From Micavibrio_A sp041655955 (GTDB lineage Bacteria; Pseudomonadota; Alphaproteobacteria; Micavibrionales; Micavibrionaceae), in the NCBI GenBank assembly GCA_041655955.1, contig JBBAEN010000001.1, forward strand, positions 868,001 through 932,000: DNA of 64,000 nucleotides, in the 5' to 3' direction. Below are positions 16,224 through 23,746 of the stretch, one piece after another. The notes beneath the pieces are model-generated. The model was not told where the DNA came from. It searched no databases and worked only from the letters and a program-made list of their open reading frames with translations. A program made the translations under genes and the position numbers. Numbering within the stretch: the stretch's first letter is position 1; every line of letters starts with the position of its first letter.

Positions 16224-17456
16224 TTATGATGAAATCATGGTGGCGAACTTGCCGCGCACATTGGCGATGAATTGCTGGCCCGTGATGGCCTTGCTTTTAT
16301 CCTTTGCAAGGTCGCCCGTCAGGTTGCTGGATGGCAGCCCCTCTTCAATCGTTTTAACGACGGCGATTTTAAGTTTTTTCGCAAACGCCACCCCCTCGCC
16401 CTGCCCGTTCAACGCGGCCTTGTGACGAATGGCTTCGGCATAGGCGAAGATATGCGCGGCGGGGTTGGCCAGCAAAATCCCCTTTTCATGCCATGCGGGT
16501 TCAAGGTCGGGGGCCGTTCCGTGCGGCGGGTCGGCAAGGAGCGTCCCGTCTGCGGATACGAGCGTCGAATCCATCAGGCCCAGCGATTTATGCTCGCCCG
16601 CGACCTGATCGGACACGACATCGCCGTCATAATTTTTAAGCGCGATGATGGTTCCGTTCAGCTTCCCTTGCGGAATCTTGGAAACGACCGCGTCGATAAG
16701 CTGTACCTTATCGTTGAAATGCAGCTTTGCCGCGGCGAATTTTTCCGCGTAGCTTTCCTTGAAAATCGCGTTGAAAATATCAATGAACCGCCCGTCATAG
16801 ACGGGGCTTATCGTATTTTTTCCGGCAAAGAGGACGGATTTATCCATGGCGAGCGCCTGCCCGAACACCGCATGGGCGTAATCCCGGATCGATGAATCCG
16901 TTTCGGTCGTGAGCAATGCGACCCCGCTTTCAACCTCGCGGTTATCGACCAGAACATCTTCCCCGCCACTTTCATCGACATAGACGAGCCGTAAATGCCC
17001 GCGCCCCGGAATGGATACATTCGGCGCACCATATATGCCGCCGACGGCCTGCCGGACAATCGTGACGTCCCGCATCAGCGGCGCAAATTTTTCAATCCCT
17101 TCAATTTCGATCGTGTTGCGCAAAATCGCGGCGCCGTTGATCGCGCGGCGGATGATGCCGTTCGGCGAATCCCATTGTTTTGAAAGGCCGAACTTTGCGG
17201 TTTCTTCCTTATTCGGCGTGATGGTCGGGCCTTTCACGGCGGCCTTGTGCGCCTTCAAATCCCCGATAGCATCGTCCAGCGCCGCGTCACCGCTCTTGTC
17301 GCGCGCAGCAAGGGAAATATCATGCACCTTCCAGTCCACCTGAAAAAACGGGGCGATAAGCTGCCCGCGTATCTCCTCCGCCATATGCGGCCAAACGCCG
17401 TCCCCCGTCATATCGACGATGGAACCATGGATTTTATAGGGGGGGATAATTGACAT
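16224..17456 (-). CDS. Isocitrate dehydrogenase, homodimeric eukaryotic-type, probably NAD-preferring
   Basis: This enzyme oxidatively decarboxylates isocitrate to 2-oxoglutarate in the TCA cycle. The 410 residues match the eukaryotic-type (type II) family. Substrate-binding features are kept: SPNG at 97-100 with R103, R113 and R135, Y142, and the metal-binding NYDGD at 275-279. The cofactor loop is altered. The usual HGTVTRH, whose Arg-His pair grips the NADP 2'-phosphate, reads HGTAPDL at 312-318, so Arg and His become D317 and L318. An acidic residue here generally favours NAD. The GRHAxGDQY region is also divergent. Family membership is firm; NAD preference is an inference. It lies 18 bases downstream of msrB and converges on folD. 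Confidence 0.85.
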   Translation of the reverse strand: MSIIPPYKIHGSIVDMTGDGVWPHMAEEIRGQLIAPFFQVDWKVHDISLAARDKSGDAALDDAIGDLKAHKAAVKGPTITPNKEETAKFGLSKQWDSPNGIIRRAINGAAILRNTIEIEGIEKFAPLMRDVTIVRQAVGGIYGAPNVSIPGRGHLRLVYVDESGGEDVLVDNREVESGVALLTTETDSSIRDYAHAVFGQALAMDKSVLFAGKNTISPVYDGRFIDIFNAIFKESYAEKFAAAKLHFNDKVQLIDAVVSKIPQGKLNGTIIALKNYDGDVVSDQVAGEHKSLGLMDSTLVSADGTLLADPPHGTAPDLEPAWHEKGILLANPAAHIFAYAEAIRHKAALNGQGEGVAFAKKLKIAVVKTIEEGLPSSNLTGDLAKDKSKAITGQQFIANVRGKFATMISS

Positions 17457-17474
17457 TGACGGGCCTTCGGATGG

Positions 17475-17981
17475 TTATTGCCCGTGTTTTGTACCATCAT
17501 CATGGTTAAAAATAGATAAATATTCCGCATAACCTTCTTCTGCCATGCGGTCTTGCGGGATAAATCTGAGCGCGGCCGAATTGATGCAGTAACGCAGGCC
17601 CCCCGCCTCCCGCGGCCCGTCGGGGAACACATGGCCCAAATGGCAATCCCCGCCGGCGGAGCGGACTTCGGTGCGTTCCATAAAAAGCTTCCTATCGGTG
17701 CGGGTCGTCACATTTTCTATGGCCAGAGGCCGCGTGAAAGACGGCCAGCCCGTGCCGGAATCGAACTTGTCCCGCGATGAAAAAAGCGGCGCGCCGGTCA
17801 GCAGATCGACATAAATCCCGGCTTCTTCATTGTCCCAATATTCGTTATCGAACGGTCTTTCCGTCCCGCCATCCCGGATCACGTATTTTTGAAGATCGGT
17901 CAGCTGCGCTGCCGCCTCCCCGCTTCCGGAAGAGGCTTTTTCCCCGCGCGTCACGCCGCTTTGTTGTTTTTGCTTGTCCAT
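17475..17981 (-). CDS. msrB: Peptide-methionine (R)-S-oxide reductase
   Basis: MsrB reduces methionine-R-sulfoxide in damaged proteins. The 168 residues hold the full domain: GTGWPSF (76-82), RSAGGDCHLGHVFPDGP and the catalytic GLRYCIN with C132. The zinc-binding CxxC pairs of many MsrB proteins are absent (LTGAPLFSS and GTGWPSF). The usual recycling Cys in GCGWPSF is replaced by T77, leaving C113, next to the conserved HLGH, as the only other Cys and a possible resolving residue. A 25-residue polar N-terminal extension is unusual but is not a signal peptide. It overlaps the end of nhaA by 31 bases on the same strand, suggesting one operon nhaA-msrB-isocitrate dehydrogenase. Confidence 0.94.
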   Translation of the reverse strand: MDKQKQQSGVTRGEKASSGSGEAAAQLTDLQKYVIRDGGTERPFDNEYWDNEEAGIYVDLLTGAPLFSSRDKFDSGTGWPSFTRPLAIENVTTRTDRKLFMERTEVRSAGGDCHLGHVFPDGPREAGGLRYCINSAALRFIPQDRMAEEGYAEYLSIFNHDDGTKHGQ

Positions 17982-19162
17982 AGAAAAAGAATATAGGCGA
18001 GAATGGCGGAAAAGACAGAGCCGACCAGCACGCCGAGCCGCACGCTGTTTTGCATTTCCGTATCATCGGGGAAGGCCAGCCCGCCGATAAAGAGCGACAT
18101 GGTAAAGCCGATCCCGCAAAGCAGCGCCATGGCGTAAATCTGCGCCCAGCTTGCATTGTCCGGTTTTACGCAAATCCGCATTTTGACGCAGCTATAGAGC
18201 GTTCCGAAAATCCCGATCTGTTTCCCCAAAATAAGCCCGAGTATAATGCCGAGCGTCAGCGGATGGAACAGATCCTCCATCCCTATCCCCGCGAGCGACA
18301 CGCCCGCATTGGCAAAGGCGAAAACCGGCATGATGACAAAAGCCACCCATGGCGAGAGATCATGTTCGAGCTTTTTAAGCGGCGATGGATGCCCGCCCTT
18401 GGCCTTCATCGGGATAAAGAGCGCGGTTATCACCCCCGCAAGCGTCGCATGGACGCCGGATTCCAGCACCGCCGCCCATAATATCGTCCCGAAGGCCAGA
18501 TAGGGCGCGACATGCCAGACCTTCATGCGGCTCATGACGATCATGGCGCCGATCGGCACCATGCAAAAAAGCAGGATATTGGTGTGAAGCTGGTCGGTAT
18601 AAAAAAGCGCAATCAAGATAATCGCCCCCAGATCGTCAAGAATAGCGACGGCAAGCAGCAAGATCTTGAGCGATGACGGCACGCGCCGCCCAAGCAGTGA
18701 AATAATCCCGATCGCAAAGGCGATATCCGTCGCGGTCGGGATGGCCCAGCCCGCCATCGTGTCCGGGCTTCCGTGGTTGATAAACGCATAAATCATCCCC
18801 GGAACCGCCATGCCGCCAAGCGCGCAAAGCAGCGGCAAAAGCGCTTTTTTGGGGGTGTTGAGCGAGCCTTCATACATTTCGCGCTTTATTTCCAGCCCCA
18901 CATGCATGAAAAAAAACACCATCATCCAGTCATTGATCCAGTGAAGGACGTTCTTTTCGATGCCTTTGGTGAAAACGCCGCCATCCATAAAACCGACGCG
19001 GATATAGGTATCGTGCAATATGGCCTGATACAGATCGGCGAGCGGGCCGTTTGCGACAATCATGGCGCAAAGCGCGGCGGCGATAAGAATCACGCCCGGC
19101 GCTGCATCCCATTGAAAAAAGCGGAAAATAAGGTTTTTCGAGAAAGGATTATTGCTTGTCAT
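17951..19162 (-). CDS. nhaA: Na+/H+ antiporter
   Basis: NhaA exchanges about two protons for one sodium ion across the inner membrane for pH and salt homeostasis. The 403 residues (family about 390) show about 12 hydrophobic segments. Key motifs are FFFMHVGLEIKREM, WAIPTATDIAFAIGI and the paired transport aspartates in AVAILDDLGAIILIALFYT. The conserved glycine-rich helix 11 region is near the end (LLCGIGFTMSLFIGGLAF). Its 3' end overlaps msrB. A 52-base divergent promoter region separates it from the DMT transporter. Confidence 0.96.
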   Translation of the reverse strand: MTSNNPFSKNLIFRFFQWDAAPGVILIAAALCAMIVANGPLADLYQAILHDTYIRVGFMDGGVFTKGIEKNVLHWINDWMMVFFFMHVGLEIKREMYEGSLNTPKKALLPLLCALGGMAVPGMIYAFINHGSPDTMAGWAIPTATDIAFAIGIISLLGRRVPSSLKILLLAVAILDDLGAIILIALFYTDQLHTNILLFCMVPIGAMIVMSRMKVWHVAPYLAFGTILWAAVLESGVHATLAGVITALFIPMKAKGGHPSPLKKLEHDLSPWVAFVIMPVFAFANAGVSLAGIGMEDLFHPLTLGIILGLILGKQIGIFGTLYSCVKMRICVKPDNASWAQIYAMALLCGIGFTMSLFIGGLAFPDDTEMQNSVRLGVLVGSVFSAILAYILFLWTSKNNKAA

Positions 19163-19214
19163 GCGGCGAGCATAGCCTCATAGTGGGAATGATCAAAAGA
19201 ATATTTCAAGAAAT

Positions 19215-20117
19215 ATGCCCCACACACCGCCCTCTTCCCACACCCAAACGCTTCATGCTGCCTCGCTCGTCATTCTCGGCTATTGCGGCTATAGCGTTGC
19301 CGATCTTTGTTCAAAGATCATGCTGGAATATTATTCCATCTACCAGATTTTGGGGGTGAGCAGCCTTATCGGCCTTATTGCGACCAGCGCGTGGCTTTTG
19401 ATAGGTCACGGGAAAAAATCCTTCCTGCCCGCGAAGATGAAACTCCATCTCCTGCGCGCCGTCTTTGTCACGGGCGTCGGGTTTTTCATGGTGAGCGCCC
19501 TGCGCACGCTCCCCCTCGCCGATTTTTACGGCATCGTCTTTATCATGCCTTTTATCGTGATGATCCTCGCCATCCTGCTGCTCGGCGAAAAAGTCGGCTG
19601 GCGGCGATGGGGCGCGGCACTTGTCGGTTTTTCAGGCATCATCGTCCTTGCAGGCCCGCAATTCGAGCAAATCGGCGAAGGTGTTTTCTTCGCGCTGCTG
19701 GGCGCGCTGTGCGCCGCGCTCAACATCATCCTGCTGCGCAAGATAGGATCGGGGGAGCCGGCGCCGCTCTACGGGGTCTTCCCTTTCCTGCTTTCGACTC
19801 TCTTCAATCTTTCCGTTCTTTTCATGCTTGGCGATTTCAAACCTTACCAGATCGAACATCTCGTCTATGTTTTCGTCCATGGCGGCGTCCTTGTGCTGGG
19901 GATCGTCTATCTGTCAAAAGGCTTCTCCCTTGCGCCCGAAACGGCGATCGTCGCGCCGCTCCATTATACGCAAATCATCTGGGGCGTCCTCTTCGGCTGG
20001 ATCTTTTATAATGTCGTGCCGACGGCGACGACGATGACGGGCGTTGCCATGGTTATCGCCGCCGGGCTTTATTCCATACGGCGCGACTATAAAATCAAAC
20101 ATTCAGAACCCCGCTAA
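19215..20117 (+). CDS. DMT superfamily (EamA-type) metabolite transporter
   Basis: A 300-residue polytopic protein with about ten hydrophobic segments in two homologous EamA halves (approximately residues 15-145 and 155-290). Typical signatures include ALRTLPLADFYGIVFIMPFIV, LLGEKVGWRRWGAALVGFSGI and the second-half GLYSIRR end. EamA proteins export amino acids or other small metabolites, but substrate cannot be told from sequence. Its stop codon lies at the left edge of the phage cassette, and its last bases are part of an 11-base match to the phage operator. Confidence 0.88.
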   Translation: MPHTPPSSHTQTLHAASLVILGYCGYSVADLCSKIMLEYYSIYQILGVSSLIGLIATSAWLLIGHGKKSFLPAKMKLHLLRAVFVTGVGFFMVSALRTLPLADFYGIVFIMPFIVMILAILLLGEKVGWRRWGAALVGFSGIIVLAGPQFEQIGEGVFFALLGALCAALNIILLRKIGSGEPAPLYGVFPFLLSTLFNLSVLFMLGDFKPYQIEHLVYVFVHGGVLVLGIVYLSKGFSLAPETAIVAPLHYTQIIWGVLFGWIFYNVVPTATTMTGVAMVIAAGLYSIRRDYKIKHSEPR

Positions 20118-20122
20118 TATTC

Positions 20123-20761
20123 CTACTGGTTCACGCGCGGGGGATTTGCAGGCGGCCTGCCTTCAGCCCCGCCTTGAGCGCCCGCCCCGCCCGAAGGAGA
20201 TGCGGCCACGCCCGCGCCCGCCTTGCCCCCAGCCGATGGCAACAAGCCGCCAAGCGCAGATGATAAAGGCCCCCCCACCGCTTTCTTTTCCTCGCTGCGC
20301 TTATAGACATAGATGCCAAGGACGGACAGCCCGATGCCCCAAATGGTCGAAAGCCCCTCCATCCCGTTCAGGATCGCGGGCGCTTTTTCCGTCTGGAAGG
20401 TCAGCACATAGGCAAGCCCCAGCATTTGCGCGGCCCATGTAACCGCCATCAGATAACCGAAAGTCGGGCGCATGCGCCGCACATAAACATCGTCCGACGC
20501 CGCCTCGGCACGGATGCTCTGGTTTATTTCACCAAGGACGGATTCATATTCCTTCGCCTTGATGCGGGCGATTTCCTCGGCATGGCGGTTGGCCTCTGCC
20601 ACTTGCTCCGCCGAAATAACCCCGCCCGCAATCGCGCTTTCAAAATTGCCGAGCGCTTCGGACGCTGTCTGCGCCGCCGGATTATTAACCCGCGCAAGCG
20701 CCCCCGCCAAAAGGCTTACCAATACGGGAAGCCCTATTTTTCCAATCAATGCCGCAAACAT
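20123..20761 (-). CDS. Probable phage holin of the 3-TM type
   Basis: A 212-residue protein, last gene of the cassette. It has a hydrophobic N-terminus (about residues 5-22), an amphipathic stretch with many charged residues, then RPTFGYLMAVTWAAQMLGLAYV (about 97-120) and STIWGIGLSVLGIYVYKR (about 138-155). This matches the layout of 3-TM phage holins, where RPxF precedes the second segment. The last 55 residues are a Gly/Ala/Pro-rich tail, probably cytoplasmic. Holins form the inner-membrane lesion that releases the endolysin. Its start abuts the endolysin stop, consistent with a lysis module. Function is inferred from topology and position. Confidence 0.7.
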   Translation of the reverse strand: MFAALIGKIGLPVLVSLLAGALARVNNPAAQTASEALGNFESAIAGGVISAEQVAEANRHAEEIARIKAKEYESVLGEINQSIRAEAASDDVYVRRMRPTFGYLMAVTWAAQMLGLAYVLTFQTEKAPAILNGMEGLSTIWGIGLSVLGIYVYKRSEEKKAVGGPLSSALGGLLPSAGGKAGAGVAASPSGGAGAQGGAEGRPPANPPRVNQ

Positions 20762-21391
20762 TTATCCTCCGATAAGCCTGTAAAAAAGATGGTTTCCGAT
20801 AGAAAAAACGGGCTTTTGCCCCCGTGCCCAATAAGGCGTGATCTGTTTCGTGTGGTAATGGGTCGCGCCGCCGGCCGTATCCGCCAGAACGCCCGCGACC
20901 GCCCGCCGCGCAATTCGCAAACAGGTCGCGAAATGCACGTCGCGCTCGTCAACGGCGACAAGCTTTCTGTAATTGGGGTCGGATCTGTTCCAGCATGAAA
21001 ACTGGTAGGGTTTCTGGCACACCGAAATAATATCCGCCCCCCACCAATATTTGCCGCCATGGTTTTGCGCGACGGCGACGCGGTTCAAGATGACAGAGGC
21101 CACCGCCTCCATCCCCGCCTGTCTTTCGCCCCGCGCCTCGCCCCAGATTGTGCGGGCCAGCACATCGGCCGCGAGTTCGTTATAAAAGGCCGCGCCGCCA
21201 GAGCCGCTTCCCGCCTCGCCGTCGGTGCCAGCACCGGCACCGGTAGCTGCGCCGGCCGCCCCGGCGCGAGCGCCGTTCTCTCCGCCTTCACCCGCCCCCT
21301 TGCCGCCGCCTATGCCGCCATCCATGCCGCCGCCCTTGCCTGACGGCGCATCGCCCCCGCATCCTTGCAGGGTTTTAATGATTTTCTTCAT
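20762..21391 (-). CDS. SleB/CwlJ-type cell wall hydrolase (endolysin)
   Basis: The C-terminal 135 residues form a Hydrolase_2 (SleB-like) domain: ARTIWGEARGERQAGMEAVA with the catalytic Glu in the GEARGE motif, then VILNRV and the W-G-x4-VCQKPYQFSCWN region. In phages this domain cleaves peptidoglycan for host lysis. The first 70 residues are a Gly/Ala-rich low-complexity linker with no signal peptide, so export probably needs the neighbouring holin. It sits between the membrane/coiled-coil gene and the holin, forming a compact lysis cassette. Confidence 0.85.
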   Translation of the reverse strand: MKKIIKTLQGCGGDAPSGKGGGMDGGIGGGKGAGEGGENGARAGAAGAATGAGAGTDGEAGSGSGGAAFYNELAADVLARTIWGEARGERQAGMEAVASVILNRVAVAQNHGGKYWWGADIISVCQKPYQFSCWNRSDPNYRKLVAVDERDVHFATCLRIARRAVAGVLADTAGGATHYHTKQITPYWARGQKPVFSIGNHLFYRLIGG

Positions 21392-21397
21392 GATTTA

Positions 21398-21724
21398 TCA
21401 CTCCGTTTTTGCCGCCTTCAGCGCCTCAGTCTTCAGCGCCGTGCGGTCAAGTTTCGATTCAATCCGCAACAGATGCGATACGATCCGCGCTTCCAGATCC
21501 TTCATATCGGTTACGGACGCATAGCTCTTCGCGACCTCCAGCTTAAAGGCGGCCAGAGCCTCCTTGAGCTGCGCCGAGCGCACATCGAGCGTTTCATGAA
21601 GCGCCGCGACCGAAGCCGCGCTTTCGCTTCGCGTTTTCAGGACAAGCCAGAAAAGTCCGGTAAAAACCGGCACGTCCACCGCCGTGATCCACCAAAGCAG
21701 ATCACCGCGCAAAACAGTTTCCAT
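21398..21724 (-). CDS. Small membrane-anchored coiled-coil phage protein
   Basis: 108 residues: a hydrophobic segment at about residues 9-27 (LLWWITAVDVPVFTGLFWLVL), then a long charged helix with heptad-like pattern to the C-terminus. In position it lies between large terminase and endolysin, where T7-like phages carry spanin (Rz-like) genes, so a lysis role is possible. No family match can be claimed. Confidence 0.6.
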   Translation of the reverse strand: METVLRGDLLWWITAVDVPVFTGLFWLVLKTRSESAASVAALHETLDVRSAQLKEALAAFKLEVAKSYASVTDMKDLEARIVSHLLRIESKLDRTALKTEALKAAKTE

Positions 21725-21739
21725 GATGATGTTCCTTTA

Positions 21740-23344
21740 TCAGTCGATAACGGCGAAATCGGTTTTCGCCCGGTGTGCGCCCGCCCCCGCGCTCCACGCC
21801 CGGCCCTTTGGCGCATAGGTTTTGGGGATGCGCACCGGCTCCAGCGAAAGCGCCCCCGCCGCCGCGTCCAGCCCGTCATCCTGCGCGGACGAAAGCGCCG
21901 GCCTCCATTCGATCATTTCGCGGATAAAGGGCGTTTGATAAACGCTTTCATGCACATGGAGCGTACGCGCCGCCATGACGACATCGAACGATTCCAATAT
22001 CCGCTCCGCCTTGGCCTGCCGGCTCGTCTTTTCCAGCACAGAAGCGGGAACGCCCATCGCCGCAAGCTCCCGCCGCAAGATGGCGGGCAGGAATTTTCCA
22101 ATCCCGTTCGTTTCCACGGCGATGGAGGGAAGGTAAAAATCCCTTGCGGCCTGCGCCACGATCCGGCACTGGGCGCCCGCTTTGTCTTCCATGCCTGCAA
22201 AGCCGTCCTCCCCCGCCGCCACGGCGCGCGTTCCGTACGATGTTCCATACGGCGCGCCATCCGGCGGTAAATCCGATCCGCAGCGCATCTGCCCGCGCCC
22301 CATCATATCGGGCGCGATATAAAGAACGCGGTGCAATCTTTGCGCCCCGTCCTCATCCGTATAGACGATGGCAAGGACGCTTTTATCGCCGCCCGCCTTG
22401 CCGAAAGCCGGATCCCACCATGCGGAAGCGGACAGGATCTTCCTGCCCCCGATTTTGAGGACGGCATTTTGCTGTATTTCCTCATAGCAAAGCGCATCGT
22501 CATAACGGCGCAGCATGGACGGGTCGAGCCTGCTCTCCGTAATATTGACGGGGCGCAGCATCATTTGCGATTCAAATTTCATCGGCCCCGCCTGTCGTTT
22601 TATCTCCTCCAGTTTTTCAACGGGAAAGCGTTCCGGCCACGCGCTTTTCCCCGCATCGTCCAAAGCGGGAATCGTCAGGCGGCAATAATCTTCAAGGAAG
22701 ATTTTCTCCTGCCCCAGCTCCGCGCGCGGCGTGCCGAGATAGATGCTGTCATAGCTGTGCGGCGTGCCGAGATAAAGCTGCGTCCCGCCGGGGACGAGGA
22801 TAAAGCTGTTCTCCAAAAGCCGCTCGCGCAGGGAAGCGCGCTTTTCCGCCGTATCACACGTGTTCGGAACCTCGACATCGTCGCAAATGATAATATCGGC
22901 GCGCGCCCCTGTGCTGTTCGCCGTAATGCCCCGCGCCAGAACGGACGGGTCGCGCGAAACCATGCGCCGCCGGACGGTAAAACTGCCCGTGGCCCAATGC
23001 GTATCTTTATGTTTCGGAAGAAGATCCCGCGTCAGAGGATGACGTTCGATCACTTTCCTGATCGTCCGCGTCATCTTCTGCGCCAAACTCGATTCGGCTG
23101 CTAACACCAGGATACGCAAATCCGGATCCCGCCATAGAAGCCATGCCGAGAAGAGTCCGGCGAGCGTCGACTTTCCGCTTCCGCGAAAGGCCTGCAGCGC
23201 TAGCCGCGTCTCGCCATGCTCCCAGCACCTCTGCAGCCAGGTCGCGATCCTGTAATGAAGAAGCGGAGTCGCTGTATTTTGTCTTGCGTTCCATAGTGCT
23301 AAAAATACGCCGAAATCGTGCTTATTGCAAGATTCCTGCATCAT
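21740..23344 (-). CDS. Phage terminase large subunit
   Basis: The packaging motor ATPase and nuclease. The 534 residues contain a Walker A-type LQAFRGSGKSTLAG near residue 55, the ADIIICDDVE Walker B near residue 160, a GTPHSYDSIY coupling segment and, in the C-terminal nuclease domain, WWDPAFGKAGGDKSV with the first metal-binding Asp. The layout fits the T7 gp19-type terminase. Both enzymatic domains appear intact, so DNA packaging capacity seems preserved. The upstream neighbour is a small protein at the place expected for the small subunit. Confidence 0.92.
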   Translation of the reverse strand: MMQESCNKHDFGVFLALWNARQNTATPLLHYRIATWLQRCWEHGETRLALQAFRGSGKSTLAGLFSAWLLWRDPDLRILVLAAESSLAQKMTRTIRKVIERHPLTRDLLPKHKDTHWATGSFTVRRRMVSRDPSVLARGITANSTGARADIIICDDVEVPNTCDTAEKRASLRERLLENSFILVPGGTQLYLGTPHSYDSIYLGTPRAELGQEKIFLEDYCRLTIPALDDAGKSAWPERFPVEKLEEIKRQAGPMKFESQMMLRPVNITESRLDPSMLRRYDDALCYEEIQQNAVLKIGGRKILSASAWWDPAFGKAGGDKSVLAIVYTDEDGAQRLHRVLYIAPDMMGRGQMRCGSDLPPDGAPYGTSYGTRAVAAGEDGFAGMEDKAGAQCRIVAQAARDFYLPSIAVETNGIGKFLPAILRRELAAMGVPASVLEKTSRQAKAERILESFDVVMAARTLHVHESVYQTPFIREMIEWRPALSSAQDDGLDAAAGALSLEPVRIPKTYAPKGRAWSAGAGAHRAKTDFAVID

Positions 23345-23406
23345 TCCTCCCTTATTTCATGCTGTTATCATAACTATTTATGGCCAATGCCATATAAAGG
23401 AATGGC

Positions 23407-23730
23407 TTAATAGAGTTTCCCATCGCCATCCATCGCGTCCGCCTCCTCCCTGTGGCGCTCGCATTCCTCAATCGCCATGCGTATTTCATCCTCGTCCGCC
23501 GCCATGTGGGAAAGCTCTATACCGGCATCCTGCGCCAACTTGAAGAGAAGCTCCATATGGGCGACAGCGACCTTTCCGGCGCTGTGCTGTTCCTTGAACT
23601 TTTTAGAATCCGTGTCATTGGCATCTTTCACCATGAAGCTGCGATAGGACTCGAACACTTTTTGAATAGCGCAGGGCAAAAAAGACGCCACCTGTTCGCG
23701 GGTGACGCCTTCGATTTTAATCTCTGTCAT
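23407..23730 (-). CDS. Probable terminase small subunit or accessory phage protein
   Basis: 107 mostly helical, acidic residues. The start MTEIKIEGVTREQV at 23730 was chosen because AAGAGG lies 4 bases before the ATG. Length and position directly upstream of the large terminase match T7-like small terminases (about 90 residues), but no helix-turn-helix is obvious, so the assignment is positional. Confidence 0.55.
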   Translation of the reverse strand: MTEIKIEGVTREQVASFLPCAIQKVFESYRSFMVKDANDTDSKKFKEQHSAGKVAVAHMELLFKLAQDAGIELSHMAADEDEIRMAIEECERHREEADAMDGDGKLY

Positions 23731-23746
23731 GAAACCTCTTATTCTT

